Positions 36,905 through 46,966 of a stretch of 64,000 nucleotides of DNA are shown piece after piece (the stretch's first letter is position 1; every line of letters begins with the position of its first letter). The stretch is from Acidobacteriota bacterium (lineage in GTDB: Bacteria > Acidobacteriota > Thermoanaerobaculia > Gp7-AA8): the NCBI GenBank assembly GCA_019244185.1, contig JAFATB010000005.1, forward strand, positions 112,684 to 176,683. Reading direction: 5' to 3'. The notes under the pieces are model-generated. The model saw nothing but the letters and a program-made list of their open reading frames with translations. It was not told the DNA's origin and made no database searches. The translations under genes were made by a program, and so were the position numbers.

Positions 36905-38218
36905 CTAGTGCACCGTCACGAACGCGGGCGCGCTGTCCGTCGAGCCGCACGGCGTGGTCACGCGGACCCAGAACGGCGTCGTCTCTCCGAGCGGCGGCGT
37001 GATGAGCGTCGGTCCGGTGGCGCCGGTGATCGGGCTGAAGGTCATGCCCGTGTAGCCGGTGTACCACTGGTACGTCTTCGGACTGCTCCCCTGCGCGGTG
37101 ACGTTGAGCGTGGCGCGCGTGCCGCTGGCGACGCTCTGGCCGACCGGCTGGCCCGTGCCGAGGATGACCGGCGGGGTGCAGTTGACGACCACGTTCACGA
37201 TCGACGACGACGTCGCCTCGCCGGCGTGCGAGGTGATGGTCACGACGTACGTGCCGGCCGGCGTGGTCGGCCCGACGTTCACCGTCATGGTCGAATGGAT
37301 GAAGCCCTGCGCGTCCTGCGTGAACGGCGTGAACGAGACGCTGGAGTCTTCCGGCAGTCCGCTGCTGGTGAGCTGCGCCTGCGTGTTGACGTTCGCGTAG
37401 AAGACGTCGAGCGGCACCTGCACGCTCTCGAGGTTGTTGACGGTAACGAGGTTCGTGGTCGGGACGATCACCGGCGCGATCTGCACGCCGGAGATGCCGC
37501 CGCGGGCGATGATGACGGCGGAGTCGAGAATGTCGTCGGACGTGTCGGCGATGGCGATGCGCACGTGATGCGTGACGTTCGGCTCGACCACGGCCACCGC
37601 GGTGAGCACGGTGGTCATGCCGTCGAACTGCGTGTCGATCGACGCGTCGCCGTTGTCGCGATAGAGGTTCGTGTTGCGCAGATGGTTGATGGTGTTGATC
37701 GTGATCGGCGTGATCGCGCCGGGCGTCAGCGCGATGTTGCCGCCGTCGACGAAGAACGCGAACACGTCATTGAACTCGGAGTCCACATACTCCCGGTACT
37801 CCTCGGAGGCAAAGACGTATTGAATCGAGAACGTCGGCGTGGCGGTGATGACGTCGAACTCGATGACCGCCGCGTCGTGCGTCTTGAACGGAGCGACGAT
37901 CGCGTCGAGCGCGGGATGGCCGGGGGCGCCGAGCCCCACGCCCGAGCCGGTGTTGCCGTTCGGACCGGCCGCGTCGCTGATGTTGCCCGTGCTGAGGATG
38001 ATGCCGTCCGAGAGGCCGAGGTTGCCGCCGTTCGTGAACGTGCCGATGGCGCTGCCCGAGCCGGTGAGGGTGACGTTGGAGATCGTCGCGCCCGGCCCGG
38101 TCATCATCGCCGCGAGCTCCGCAACGGACAGCCCGTCCGCCATGCTCTTCGTCGTGATCGCGTACAGCGGAGCCGCCAGCACGAGGACCACAATCGCCGA
38201 TAAGACGCGTCGCACCAT
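36905..38218 (-). CDS. Secreted choice-of-anchor L domain protein
   Basis: 437 residues from ATG 38218 with GGGAGG upstream; signal peptide MVRRVLSAIVVLVLAAPLYA. Residues about 25-230 match choice-of-anchor L proteins: GLSDGIILSTGNI, IEFDVITATPTFSIQYVFASEEYREYVDSEFNDVFAFFVDG. Immunoglobulin-like beta domains and a C-terminal Ig-like repeat (PKTYQWYTGYTGMTFSPITGAT) follow. Presumed cell-surface or extracellular structural role. Confidence 0.82.
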   Translation of the reverse strand: MVRRVLSAIVVLVLAAPLYAITTKSMADGLSVAELAAMMTGPGATISNVTLTGSGSAIGTFTNGGNLGLSDGIILSTGNISDAAGPNGNTGSGVGLGAPGHPALDAIVAPFKTHDAAVIEFDVITATPTFSIQYVFASEEYREYVDSEFNDVFAFFVDGGNIALTPGAITPITINTINHLRNTNLYRDNGDASIDTQFDGMTTVLTAVAVVEPNVTHHVRIAIADTSDDILDSAVIIARGGISGVQIAPVIVPTTNLVTVNNLESVQVPLDVFYANVNTQAQLTSSGLPEDSSVSFTPFTQDAQGFIHSTMTVNVGPTTPAGTYVVTITSHAGEATSSSIVNVVVNCTPPVILGTGQPVGQSVASGTRATLNVTAQGSSPKTYQWYTGYTGMTFSPITGATGPTLITPPLGETTPFWVRVTTPCGSTDSAPAFVTVH

Positions 38219-38293
38219 ACATTCCTCCCGTTCACCCGTGGCACGGATGCGCAAGAGGTTACCGGAGAGCGGAGGAGCCGTCAAAGACGCGCG

Positions 38294-39847
38294 TCAGAAG
38301 GCGCGCCGCACGATGTCGAGAATCTCGTCGCCCGGTGCATTGCGTCCCATCGCCGTTTCGACGGCGAGGCTGACGTCGTCGCGGAACAGCGTGGCCACGG
38401 CGTCGACGCTGGTGCCGTTGCGGAAGACGAGCGCCGCGTTGTGCTCGTCGAGCGAGCCGAACGTCAGCACGTCGTCGGCGCGCTCGGCGTGACCGACGTA
38501 CGAGAAGACGAGGTCGTAGTGCTGGCTCCAGAAAAACGGCACGGCCGTGAACGCGTCGCGGCGACCGGCGGCGTTGCGCGCCGCCGTCTGACCTTGTCGC
38601 CCGGCGACGACCCAGTGCTCGACGCGTAACGGACGTCCGCTGCGCGCGTCGGGAAAGCGCGCGGCGTCGCCGGCGGCGAAGATATTCGCGACGCTGGTCT
38701 GCAGAAATTCGTCCACGACGATCCCGCGGTCGATGGTCACTCCCGCGCTCTCCGCGAGCGCGAGCTCCGGCTCGACGCCGGCGCCGATGACCACCACGTC
38801 GCACGCGACGCTGCTGCCGTCGTCGAGCGCAACACCATCGCCCTCGATCGCGACCGGCTTGCGCCCGAGGCGGAAGCGAACGCCGTGCGATTCATGCAGG
38901 CGCTGGATGAAGGCACCCGCTTCGCGGCCGAGGACGCGTTCGAGCGGCAGCTCCTCCATGCCGACGACGGTGACGTCGACGCCGCGCTCGCGGAGCGACG
39001 CCGCGGTTTCGAGACCGATGAAGCTCGCGCCGATCACGACGGCGTTGCGCGCGCCGTCGGTGGCTTCGCGCAGTGCGTCGGCGTCGGACCACGTGCGGAG
39101 GTAGTGCACGCGCGCACCGTCGGCGGTCGGGACGTCGAGGCGTCGCGGACGCGCGCCGGGCGCGAGGATCAGCCGGTCGTATGCGAGCGGTTCGCTGCCG
39201 GCGAGCACGAGCTCGTTTCGCGCGGCATCGATGCGCTCGACGGTCGCGCCGAGGCGCAGGTCGATGCGATCGTTCGCGTAGTCCGAGGATTCGCGCAGCG
39301 GAATCCATTCCTGCGGCGCGCGGCCGGCGAGATAGTCCTTCGACAGATTCGGCTTGTCGTACGGCAGGCGATCCTCGCGCGTGATGAGCGTGACGCGGCC
39401 CGCGTAGCCGATGCGGCGCAGCTCCATCGCCGCGAACGAGCCCGCCGCGCCGGCGCCGAGGATGACGATGTGCCCCGCGGCGACGTCACCCGACGATTGC
39501 GTCGCCGGCGCGGCCGCGTCCTGCGGCAGCACGCGCACGACGTCGCCTTCACGCTCGATCGCGTACACGCGCAACGCGCGCATGGCCGGCGCGCTCCCGT
39601 GGCCGGTGCGCAGTTCGAAACAGGCGTGATGCCACGGGCAACGCAGCGTCTCGCCGAGGAGCGCGCCTTCAGCGAGCGGGCCGTGATAGTGCGTGCAGAA
39701 GGCGTCGACGGCGAAGAACTCCTCGCCCTTGCGCACGAGCAGCACCGCGTCCTCGCCGACGTGGCCGGCGAGCATCGCGCCGTCGGCGACGTCGGCGATG
39801 CGCACGCCCTGTTGCAGATCGGGACCGGGGGCCGCGTCGTCGCTCAT
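38294..39847 (-). CDS. Rieske [2Fe-2S] domain fused to FAD-dependent reductase (AIF/NirB-like)
   Basis: 517 residues. N-terminal Rieske domain: CTHYHGPLAEG and CPWHHACF bind the cluster through two Cys and two His. The rest is a pyridine nucleotide-disulfide oxidoreductase fold with VILGAGAAGSFAAMEL (FAD), AVVIGASFIGLETAASL (NAD) and IFAAGDAARF. The C-terminal reductase domain resembles AIFM3/ferredoxin reductase. Cytoplasmic; likely transfers electrons from NADH to an oxygenase or redox partner. Nine bases separate it from folE. Confidence 0.92.
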   Translation of the reverse strand: MSDDAAPGPDLQQGVRIADVADGAMLAGHVGEDAVLLVRKGEEFFAVDAFCTHYHGPLAEGALLGETLRCPWHHACFELRTGHGSAPAMRALRVYAIEREGDVVRVLPQDAAAPATQSSGDVAAGHIVILGAGAAGSFAAMELRRIGYAGRVTLITREDRLPYDKPNLSKDYLAGRAPQEWIPLRESSDYANDRIDLRLGATVERIDAARNELVLAGSEPLAYDRLILAPGARPRRLDVPTADGARVHYLRTWSDADALREATDGARNAVVIGASFIGLETAASLRERGVDVTVVGMEELPLERVLGREAGAFIQRLHESHGVRFRLGRKPVAIEGDGVALDDGSSVACDVVVIGAGVEPELALAESAGVTIDRGIVVDEFLQTSVANIFAAGDAARFPDARSGRPLRVEHWVVAGRQGQTAARNAAGRRDAFTAVPFFWSQHYDLVFSYVGHAERADDVLTFGSLDEHNAALVFRNGTSVDAVATLFRDDVSLAVETAMGRNAPGDEILDIVRRAF

Positions 39848-39856
39848 CGCCTCACC

Positions 39857-40438
39857 TCACGCCGTTCCGCAGAGACGCAGAAACTCGGAGCGCGTCTCCG
39901 CATTGTTGCGCAACGTGCCGAGCATGGCCGAGGTCACGAGCTGCGTCGCCGGCAGCCGCACGCCGCGGCAGCCCATGCACAGATGATGGGCGCTGACGAT
40001 CACGCCGACGCCGCGCGCCTCGAGATGGGTTTCGACCGCGTGCGCGATCTGCTGCGTCATGCGCTCCTGAATCTGCAGCCGTTTCGCGAAGCAGTGGACG
40101 AGCCGCGCGAGCTTGCTGATGCCGACGACTTTCCCCGGTAAGTAGCCAACATGCGCGACTCCCTGGAACGGCAGCAGGTGATGTTCGCAGATCGAGTGAA
40201 AGTCGATGCCGCGCAAGATGATCAGCTCGTCGGAGCGCTCGTCGAACGTCTTCGAAAGGATCTCGGCCGGCGATTCGTCGTAGCCGGTGGTCATCTCGAG
40301 CAACGCCTTCACCACGCGCTGCGGCGTGTCGAGCAGGCCGTCGCGCTCGGGATCTTCGCCGATGTGGCGGAGCAGCGCTTCGACGGCGCGCTCCGCGTCG
40401 CCGGTGTCGGGTCGTTCCACGGTTCGAATGTTCTGCAT
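39857..40438 (-). CDS. folE: GTP cyclohydrolase I
   Basis: 193 residues. Zinc and catalytic residues in [12 protein letters not shown] and [11 protein letters not shown]; other landmarks are [22 protein letters not shown] and QERMTQQIA. Makes dihydroneopterin triphosphate from GTP, the first step to folate or tetrahydrobiopterin. Not linked to other folate genes here. Confidence 0.96.
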   Translation of the reverse strand: MQNIRTVERPDTGDAERAVEALLRHIGEDPERDGLLDTPQRVVKALLEMTTGYDESPAEILSKTFDERSDELIILRGIDFHSICEHHLLPFQGVAHVGYLPGKVVGISKLARLVHCFAKRLQIQERMTQQIAHAVETHLEARGVGVIVSAHHLCMGCRGVRLPATQLVTSAMLGTLRNNAETRSEFLRLCGTA

Positions 40439-40492
40439 GTCCGATTAGAGCGCGCGCCGCGCGATCGGTGACAGCGAACGCGCGTCCGCGCG

Positions 40493-40645
40493 TCAGCGCG
40501 GAGGCTTCGGCGGCGGCGACGGCGCTGCGCCCGCTTTCTCCGGAAGCGGTCTCGCTTTGGCGAGCGAGAGGCAGAGGCGGCGGAGTTGGGAGACCTGGCG
40601 AAGCCGCATGGTGATCGCCGCTTCCGAGTAATCGACCGGCGTCAT
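40493..40645 (-). CDS. 50-residue protein overlapping a nucleotidyltransferase gene
   Basis: A small frame begins at ATG 40645, overlapping the nucleotidyltransferase stop by ATGA, and encodes MTPVDYSEAAITMRLRQVSQ followed by LRRLCLSLAKARPL and a Pro/Lys tail. The first 30 residues form a likely basic amphipathic helix. The coupling argues it is a genuine gene and a partner of the nucleotidyltransferase. No known family recalled with certainty. Confidence 0.6.
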   Translation of the reverse strand: MTPVDYSEAAITMRLRQVSQLRRLCLSLAKARPLPEKAGAAPSPPPKPPR

Positions 40646-41091
40646 GACAGCCGCTCGATATCGGCGAGATCCTGATAGCTATTGCGAAAGCGCTTCAGCG
40701 CGATGAGCCCCTCGCGCGATACGACGGAGATCATGCGCCCGCTCCACGGAAGGCGTTCGCGCGAATCCCAGACGTGTTGCGTCGGCGGGGTGACGAGCAG
40801 GAGATCGAGCATCAGAGTCTCTCCATCGTGCGGGTCGATCTTGGTGACGCGATGAATGCGCACCGCGCCGTCCGCGAACGTCATCGGATGCGCGCGAAAC
40901 GTGTATCCAAACGTCGCGGCGAGTTCTTCGATGCGATCGGCATCTTCCGCGCGCACGAAGAGGTCGATGTCGATCGTCGCGCGCGGCGCTCCATGCACTG
41001 CCATCGCCAGGCCACCGCAGACCGCGTACTCGATCATGGAATCGTCGAGCGCTTTCACGAGCTTCCGAAGCTCGTCCTCGAGATCCAGCAC
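40642..41091 (-). CDS. Nucleotidyltransferase (AbiEii/MNT-like)
   Basis: 149 residues. Core motif CGGLAMAVHGAPRATIDIDLFV carries the GG and DxD pair of the pol-beta superfamily; EELAATFGYTFRAHP, MLDLLLVTP and a C-terminal LIALKRFRNSYQDLADIERL resemble the AbiEii-like/DUF6036 group. It is read just ahead of a 50-residue frame that it overlaps. Could be a toxin half of a toxin-antitoxin pair or an aminoglycoside-nucleotidyltransferase-like enzyme. Confidence 0.82.
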   Translation of the reverse strand: MLDLEDELRKLVKALDDSMIEYAVCGGLAMAVHGAPRATIDIDLFVRAEDADRIEELAATFGYTFRAHPMTFADGAVRIHRVTKIDPHDGETLMLDLLLVTPPTQHVWDSRERLPWSGRMISVVSREGLIALKRFRNSYQDLADIERLS

Positions 41092-41109
41092 CGCACCAGT
41101 CTACCGCCT

Positions 41110-42729
41110 CTACCACTGCGCGAGCTGCAGCGGCCCGCCCTCCCACGCCGCCCGGAATGCCGCGCGTGTTCGCGCCACCGGCTTCTTCTGCGCGGCGAGC
41201 GATTCCGCGAGCCCGTACAGCGAGCGCGGATTCCTCGGATTGCGCCGGAGGTCGTCGCGGAACACGCGCTCCGCGCCTGCAGCATCGCCGCTGCGCAGCA
41301 GCGCGGCGCCGAGCGTCTCGCGTGTCGGATAGAACCAGTCCGCCGGCTCGTTGTAGTCGAGCGCATCTTCCGCTTCGACCGCGCGCCGATACGCGGCAAC
41401 CGCGGCCGCACGATCGCCGGACGACGCCGCGACCGCGCCGTCGAGCAATGCGCCCGCGACCGTCGCGAGTTTCTTCGGCGAGTTCTGCAGGAAGCCGACG
41501 TCGTCGCCGAGCTGCGCCGAAGCCGTCGCGAATGCCGCGCGCTCGCGCTCCGCGCCGGGGACGTTGCCGAGGTGCGCGTACGCGAGGCCGCGCGCAAAGT
41601 GGAGGAACGCCGTCGACAGCGGACCGGGCGCGGTCTCCGGCACCTTCAGGATGTCCGTCCAGCGTCCGAAGCGGATGAGCACCTTGAGCGTCGCCGACGC
41701 GAACGCCTCGACCGGCGGGATCTGCGCCGCGACCATCGTCGCGTTCGACGTCATCTCATCCGCCATCTTCTTCGCCTCGGCGAACTTGCCCGCCATCGCG
41801 TACGACGCCGCGCCGAAGTCGAGGTTGTGGTTGTAGTACATCGCCATGTACATGCTCTCGTTGCCGTACTTTTTGGCGAAGTCGCGGTCGCGGTCGGCGC
41901 CGTGCGCGTTCGCTTCTGCCGCGAGCGCGTAGTCGCCGGTGCGCTGGAAGATGTGCGCCGGCATGTGCACGAGATGTCCCGCCGCGGGCGCGAGCGTGCG
42001 CAAACGCTCGGCGCTCTTGCGCGCGCGCCCGGGATCGTTCGACGCCTCGACCGCGTGGATGTAGTAATGATTCGCGCCGACGTGGTTCGGCGCGCGGCGC
42101 AGCACGGACTCGAGCGTGCGCACGATCTCCTCGGTGTCCTCGTTCGGCGTGCCGTCGTGCGACCAGAGCTTCCACGGATGCAGATCCATGAGGCTCTCCG
42201 CGTAGAGCGTCGCGAGATCGAGATCGTCGGGATACTTCGCCACGAGCGCGCGCATCGCCGCGCTGTACTCGCGAGAGAGCTGCTTGAGGTCCGCGCCGGA
42301 ATCCGTCGAGTAGCGCTTCGCCAGCGCCGCGATCGTGTCGCGCTCTTTCTCCGATGCGTGCGACGCGTGCGCGAGCGCGGCCTGCACCGCGTCGTACGCC
42401 TGCTTCTCGCGCGCGGGATCGACGTCCATGTTGATGTTCGGACCGAGCGCGAGCGCCGCGCCCCAGTACGCCATGGCGAGATCGGGATCGAGCTCCGACG
42501 CGTGCTGGAACGACGCGACCGCCTGCTCGTGATTGAACGCGTAGACGTAGCGCAGTCCCTGATCGAACCACCGCTGCGCCTCGGCATTCGACGTCGTCAC
42601 CGGATGATGCAGCGTGCCGAGCCCGGCGTCGATCGCCGGCGGCGGCGCGTGGTGCTCCATCGAATGCTCCTGCGCCACCGCAGGAAGAGAAAGGAGAGCC
42701 GCGGCCACGAGAGCGGACGTGATGCGCAT
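41110..42729 (-). CDS. Secreted TPR-repeat protein
   Basis: 539 residues with a signal peptide (MRITSALVAAALLSLPAVA). Helical repeats such as AQRWFDQGLRYVYAFNHEQAVASFQHASELDPDLAMAYWGAALALGP (about 52-98) and later ones identify TPR units. Conserved HxxxHxPAHIF and YYNHNLDF segments typify a widespread family without known function. Probably periplasmic scaffold. Confidence 0.85.
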   Translation of the reverse strand: MRITSALVAAALLSLPAVAQEHSMEHHAPPPAIDAGLGTLHHPVTTSNAEAQRWFDQGLRYVYAFNHEQAVASFQHASELDPDLAMAYWGAALALGPNINMDVDPAREKQAYDAVQAALAHASHASEKERDTIAALAKRYSTDSGADLKQLSREYSAAMRALVAKYPDDLDLATLYAESLMDLHPWKLWSHDGTPNEDTEEIVRTLESVLRRAPNHVGANHYYIHAVEASNDPGRARKSAERLRTLAPAAGHLVHMPAHIFQRTGDYALAAEANAHGADRDRDFAKKYGNESMYMAMYYNHNLDFGAASYAMAGKFAEAKKMADEMTSNATMVAAQIPPVEAFASATLKVLIRFGRWTDILKVPETAPGPLSTAFLHFARGLAYAHLGNVPGAERERAAFATASAQLGDDVGFLQNSPKKLATVAGALLDGAVAASSGDRAAAVAAYRRAVEAEDALDYNEPADWFYPTRETLGAALLRSGDAAGAERVFRDDLRRNPRNPRSLYGLAESLAAQKKPVARTRAAFRAAWEGGPLQLAQW

Positions 42730-42794
42730 GAAACGCCTCCTGTCGATGTGACGAGCATCATAAGCGGAGCCCGCTCGTTTGCTAGCATCGCGCG

Positions 42795-43214
42795 ATGCGC
42801 GTGCTTTCTGCCGTTCTCTTCTCGCTCGTTCTCGCCGCGTCCCTGCACGCCGCGACCGATCTCGTCACCGCCGCCGACATCGAGAAAGCCACCGGCCTCA
42901 CCGGCGTGCACAAGGTCGCGAAAGATCCGGCCAAGGGCGCGGGCGGCGAGCTGAATTTCGCGGGCAAAGACGAGAAACTCGTCGCCATCGTGATGATCTC
43001 GCCGTCGATGTTCGACTTCTGGAAGAAGAAATACGCGCCGAAATGCGAGAGCGTGAGCGGCATCGGCGACGAGGCCTACCGCACGAAGCGCAGCGCGACC
43101 ACGCAATACCTCTTCTTCCGCAAGGGAGCGAACGCCGTCTGGATCCAGTCGATGGGCTGGACGAAAGACTACGCGCCCGTGCCCGACGCGGCGCAGCTGA
43201 CGACGCTCGCGAAA

Positions 43215-43235
<21 letters not shown>
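42795..43235 (+). CDS. Secreted hypothetical protein
   Basis: 146 residues with signal peptide MRVLSAVLFSLVLAASLHA. The mature part is one small alpha/beta domain (TAADIEKATGLTGVHKVAKDP, AIVMISPSMFDFWKKKYAP, YLFFRKGANAVWIQSMG). No family recognised. It is monocistronic: a hairpin spans its stop, and the neighbour is convergent. Confidence 0.75.
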
Positions 43236-44714
<1,479 letters not shown>

Positions 44715-44723
44715 CTCGCGCCG

Positions 44724-46886
44724 TTACTTGCGTACGGCGCGTCGCCGCGGCGGCGCAGGCGCCTGCGTCGACTTCCACGCGCGCAGCAACGCGCGCAGCG
44801 CCTCGGGCGCGTTCTGCGGCGGCGGCGCGCCGAGCTGGTCGTGCGTGTTGACGCCGTGGCACGCGCCGCAGACGCGCACCTCGCCCGGCTGGAACGTGAG
44901 CCAGTAGCGCTCGCGCACGACGGGCGTTCCCGCGGGATCCGTCAGTTGCCAGCTCATCGCACGATGCGCGGGCACGAACGCGGCGACGGAGCCGTCGGCG
45001 GCGACCTGCACGCTGCCCGCCGGTCCCGACGTCGGCGCGTTCTTCACCGCCGGATCGTGCATCGGCCGCGCGAGCACGCGGCGTCCCGCGCGCGGCGAGG
45101 CCGTGCCGCCGAGGCCGCGGAGTTGATCGGCCTGGAAGAGTTGAAGGTGCGCGACGTCGAAAATCTTCGACGTGCCGGTGATCTTCTGCGTCGCGCTTCC
45201 GGTGACGCGCAGGTTGTACGGCTGCTGCTTGTCGGCGAGGTCGCGCGCGGTGACGTTGCGGCTGACGATGACCGCGAGATCGTGTTGCGCGAGGCTGGCG
45301 CGGAACGCCGCGGGATCGACGCCTTCCTCGCGGAAGACGCGCGCCTCCGGCTCTTCGAGCGGCGTCGTGCGCCGCGCGGGCCGCGGACGCGCGCGCACTT
45401 CGACGGGGCTGAGCTCCCACATCGTGCCCGACCACGTCACGAGCTCGTCGGGATCCCAGTACGAAACGTTGCCCTGGATTCCCGACGTGAGCGTCTCGCC
45501 GGGAACGTACGTGCCGCCCTGCGCGGCGAGCGTGCGGATCCGGAACGCGTAACGCGACTGCGGCGCCGTGCGCGTGCCGTCGTTCGCGTCCGCGCGCATC
45601 TCGCTCGTCTGCACGGCGAGCAGCGTGCCGTCGGTGAGCGGCAGCGGTTCGCGGTAGTGTCCCGTCGCGTCGGCGGGCGGCGTGCCGTCCGCAAAGTCGC
45701 GCGTCGAGCGCGGCGTGATGTACTCGACCGCGATGCGATCGGCGGGCAGCGACGGCGGCGCGCTGAAGCGCACGATCTGTCCCGCCGCGTGCGTGTAGAA
45801 CTCCGGCGCGTCGACGCCGAAGTAGACGCCGGGATGCGCCGGGTCTTCGCGCAGCTGCAACAGGTTCTCGACGACGTTCGCGTTCGCGCGGTCGACGTTG
45901 ACGTCGTAGAACTCGGAGAGCCCCGCGTCGTTCATGCTGCGATCGAAGTACGAGAACAGCTCGTGGCGTCCGACGTGGTTCAGCGTCTCTTCCGACGTGC
46001 CGTCTTCGTTGATCTCCCACGGAAAGAAGTGGTTGATGCTGACGCCCTGCAGGTTCGTGCCGTTGAGCAGGTCCGTGCGGCTGCTGCGCGGCTCGGGAAA
46101 GACTTCGACGCGGTCATTGAGACGCGCGGCGTTCGCCGATTCGTCGGCGTAGTCGAACGTACCGTACGAGCCGCCTTCGACCGCGTCGCTGTCCGCCTGC
46201 TGGTCGCGCTGCAGATGGTCCCAGCGCGTGAAGACGATGCGTCCGAAGCTGTCGATGGACGGCGAGAAAAGGCCCGACGGCGCGTGATTCAGCATGCGCA
46301 GGTCGCCGGTCTCGGGATCAAGGCTCCAGAGTCCCGTGACCGTCGGCGCTTCCTCGTATTCATCGAGCTGCGGATAGAGATGCGCCTCGCCGCCGCGCGG
46401 TCGATCGGAGGTGAAGAGAATGCGATCGTCGGTGCCGTAAAACGGACTGACGTTGTTGTACTCGGCGGGCTGGTTCGCAATCTTATGAATCGCCGGCGTG
46501 TCGTGCTCGCCGAGTCCCGTGATCTCGTAGATCTGCCAGCGATACGTTTCCCAGACGTAGCGGCGCGTCGGTGCGCCGATGACCATGCTGAAGAGCGCCT
46601 TCGTGCCGCTCCAGTGCACCGACGGCTCGCGCACCGCGATCGACGTCGCGCCCTGCATGCCGTCGCCGCCGAACCCCGCCGCGCGCGTGAGGTTCTTCAG
46701 CGTTCCGTCGGGATAGCGGATCCACAGATCGCCGCCGCGCGGCGCCTCCGCCACCGCCGCGTTCTGATTCCCGAACGTCGACGCAACGGCCGTGAAGTCC
46801 CCAGGCACCGGCACCTGCGTCACGAACAGAATCGGATTGCGCAGCTGCACGGCAGCTACGACCGCGGCCAACAACAAAGCATGCAT
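44724..46886 (-). CDS. HzsA-like secreted propeller protein with C-terminal haem-c motif
   Basis: 720 residues if started at the ATG 46886, which gives the signal peptide MHALLLAAVVAAVQLRNP; the open frame extends ten codons further. Beta-propeller-like blocks (RILFTSDRPRGGEAHLYP, GLWSLDPETGDLRMLNHAPSG, GRIVFTRWDHLQRDQQ) and a middle region resembling the hydrazine synthase alpha-subunit family (QGVSINHFFPWEINEDG, LNHVGRHEL) are followed by a C-terminal CGACHGVNTH haem-binding motif. A hydrazine role is unlikely in this context; function unknown. Confidence 0.65.
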   Translation of the reverse strand: MHALLLAAVVAAVQLRNPILFVTQVPVPGDFTAVASTFGNQNAAVAEAPRGGDLWIRYPDGTLKNLTRAAGFGGDGMQGATSIAVREPSVHWSGTKALFSMVIGAPTRRYVWETYRWQIYEITGLGEHDTPAIHKIANQPAEYNNVSPFYGTDDRILFTSDRPRGGEAHLYPQLDEYEEAPTVTGLWSLDPETGDLRMLNHAPSGLFSPSIDSFGRIVFTRWDHLQRDQQADSDAVEGGSYGTFDYADESANAARLNDRVEVFPEPRSSRTDLLNGTNLQGVSINHFFPWEINEDGTSEETLNHVGRHELFSYFDRSMNDAGLSEFYDVNVDRANANVVENLLQLREDPAHPGVYFGVDAPEFYTHAAGQIVRFSAPPSLPADRIAVEYITPRSTRDFADGTPPADATGHYREPLPLTDGTLLAVQTSEMRADANDGTRTAPQSRYAFRIRTLAAQGGTYVPGETLTSGIQGNVSYWDPDELVTWSGTMWELSPVEVRARPRPARRTTPLEEPEARVFREEGVDPAAFRASLAQHDLAVIVSRNVTARDLADKQQPYNLRVTGSATQKITGTSKIFDVAHLQLFQADQLRGLGGTASPRAGRRVLARPMHDPAVKNAPTSGPAGSVQVAADGSVAAFVPAHRAMSWQLTDPAGTPVVRERYWLTFQPGEVRVCGACHGVNTHDQLGAPPPQNAPEALRALLRAWKSTQAPAPPRRRAVRK

Positions 46887-46919
46887 ATGCGCGGCATTAT
46901 CGGGCGTGCCGTGCACGAA

Positions 46920-46956
46920 CGGACGTGCGTTGGATCACGCGTCCAACGCACGTCCG
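46920..46956 (-). terminator. Hairpin downstream of the 509-residue secreted protein
   Basis: Arms 46920-46934 and 46942-46956 pair over 15 bases (CGGACGTGCGTTGGA) around TCACGCG. It lies 10 bases past the stop of the leftward gene at 46967 and upstream of the next leftward gene. Confidence 0.7.
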
Positions 46957-46966
46957 AAGCAACCGC

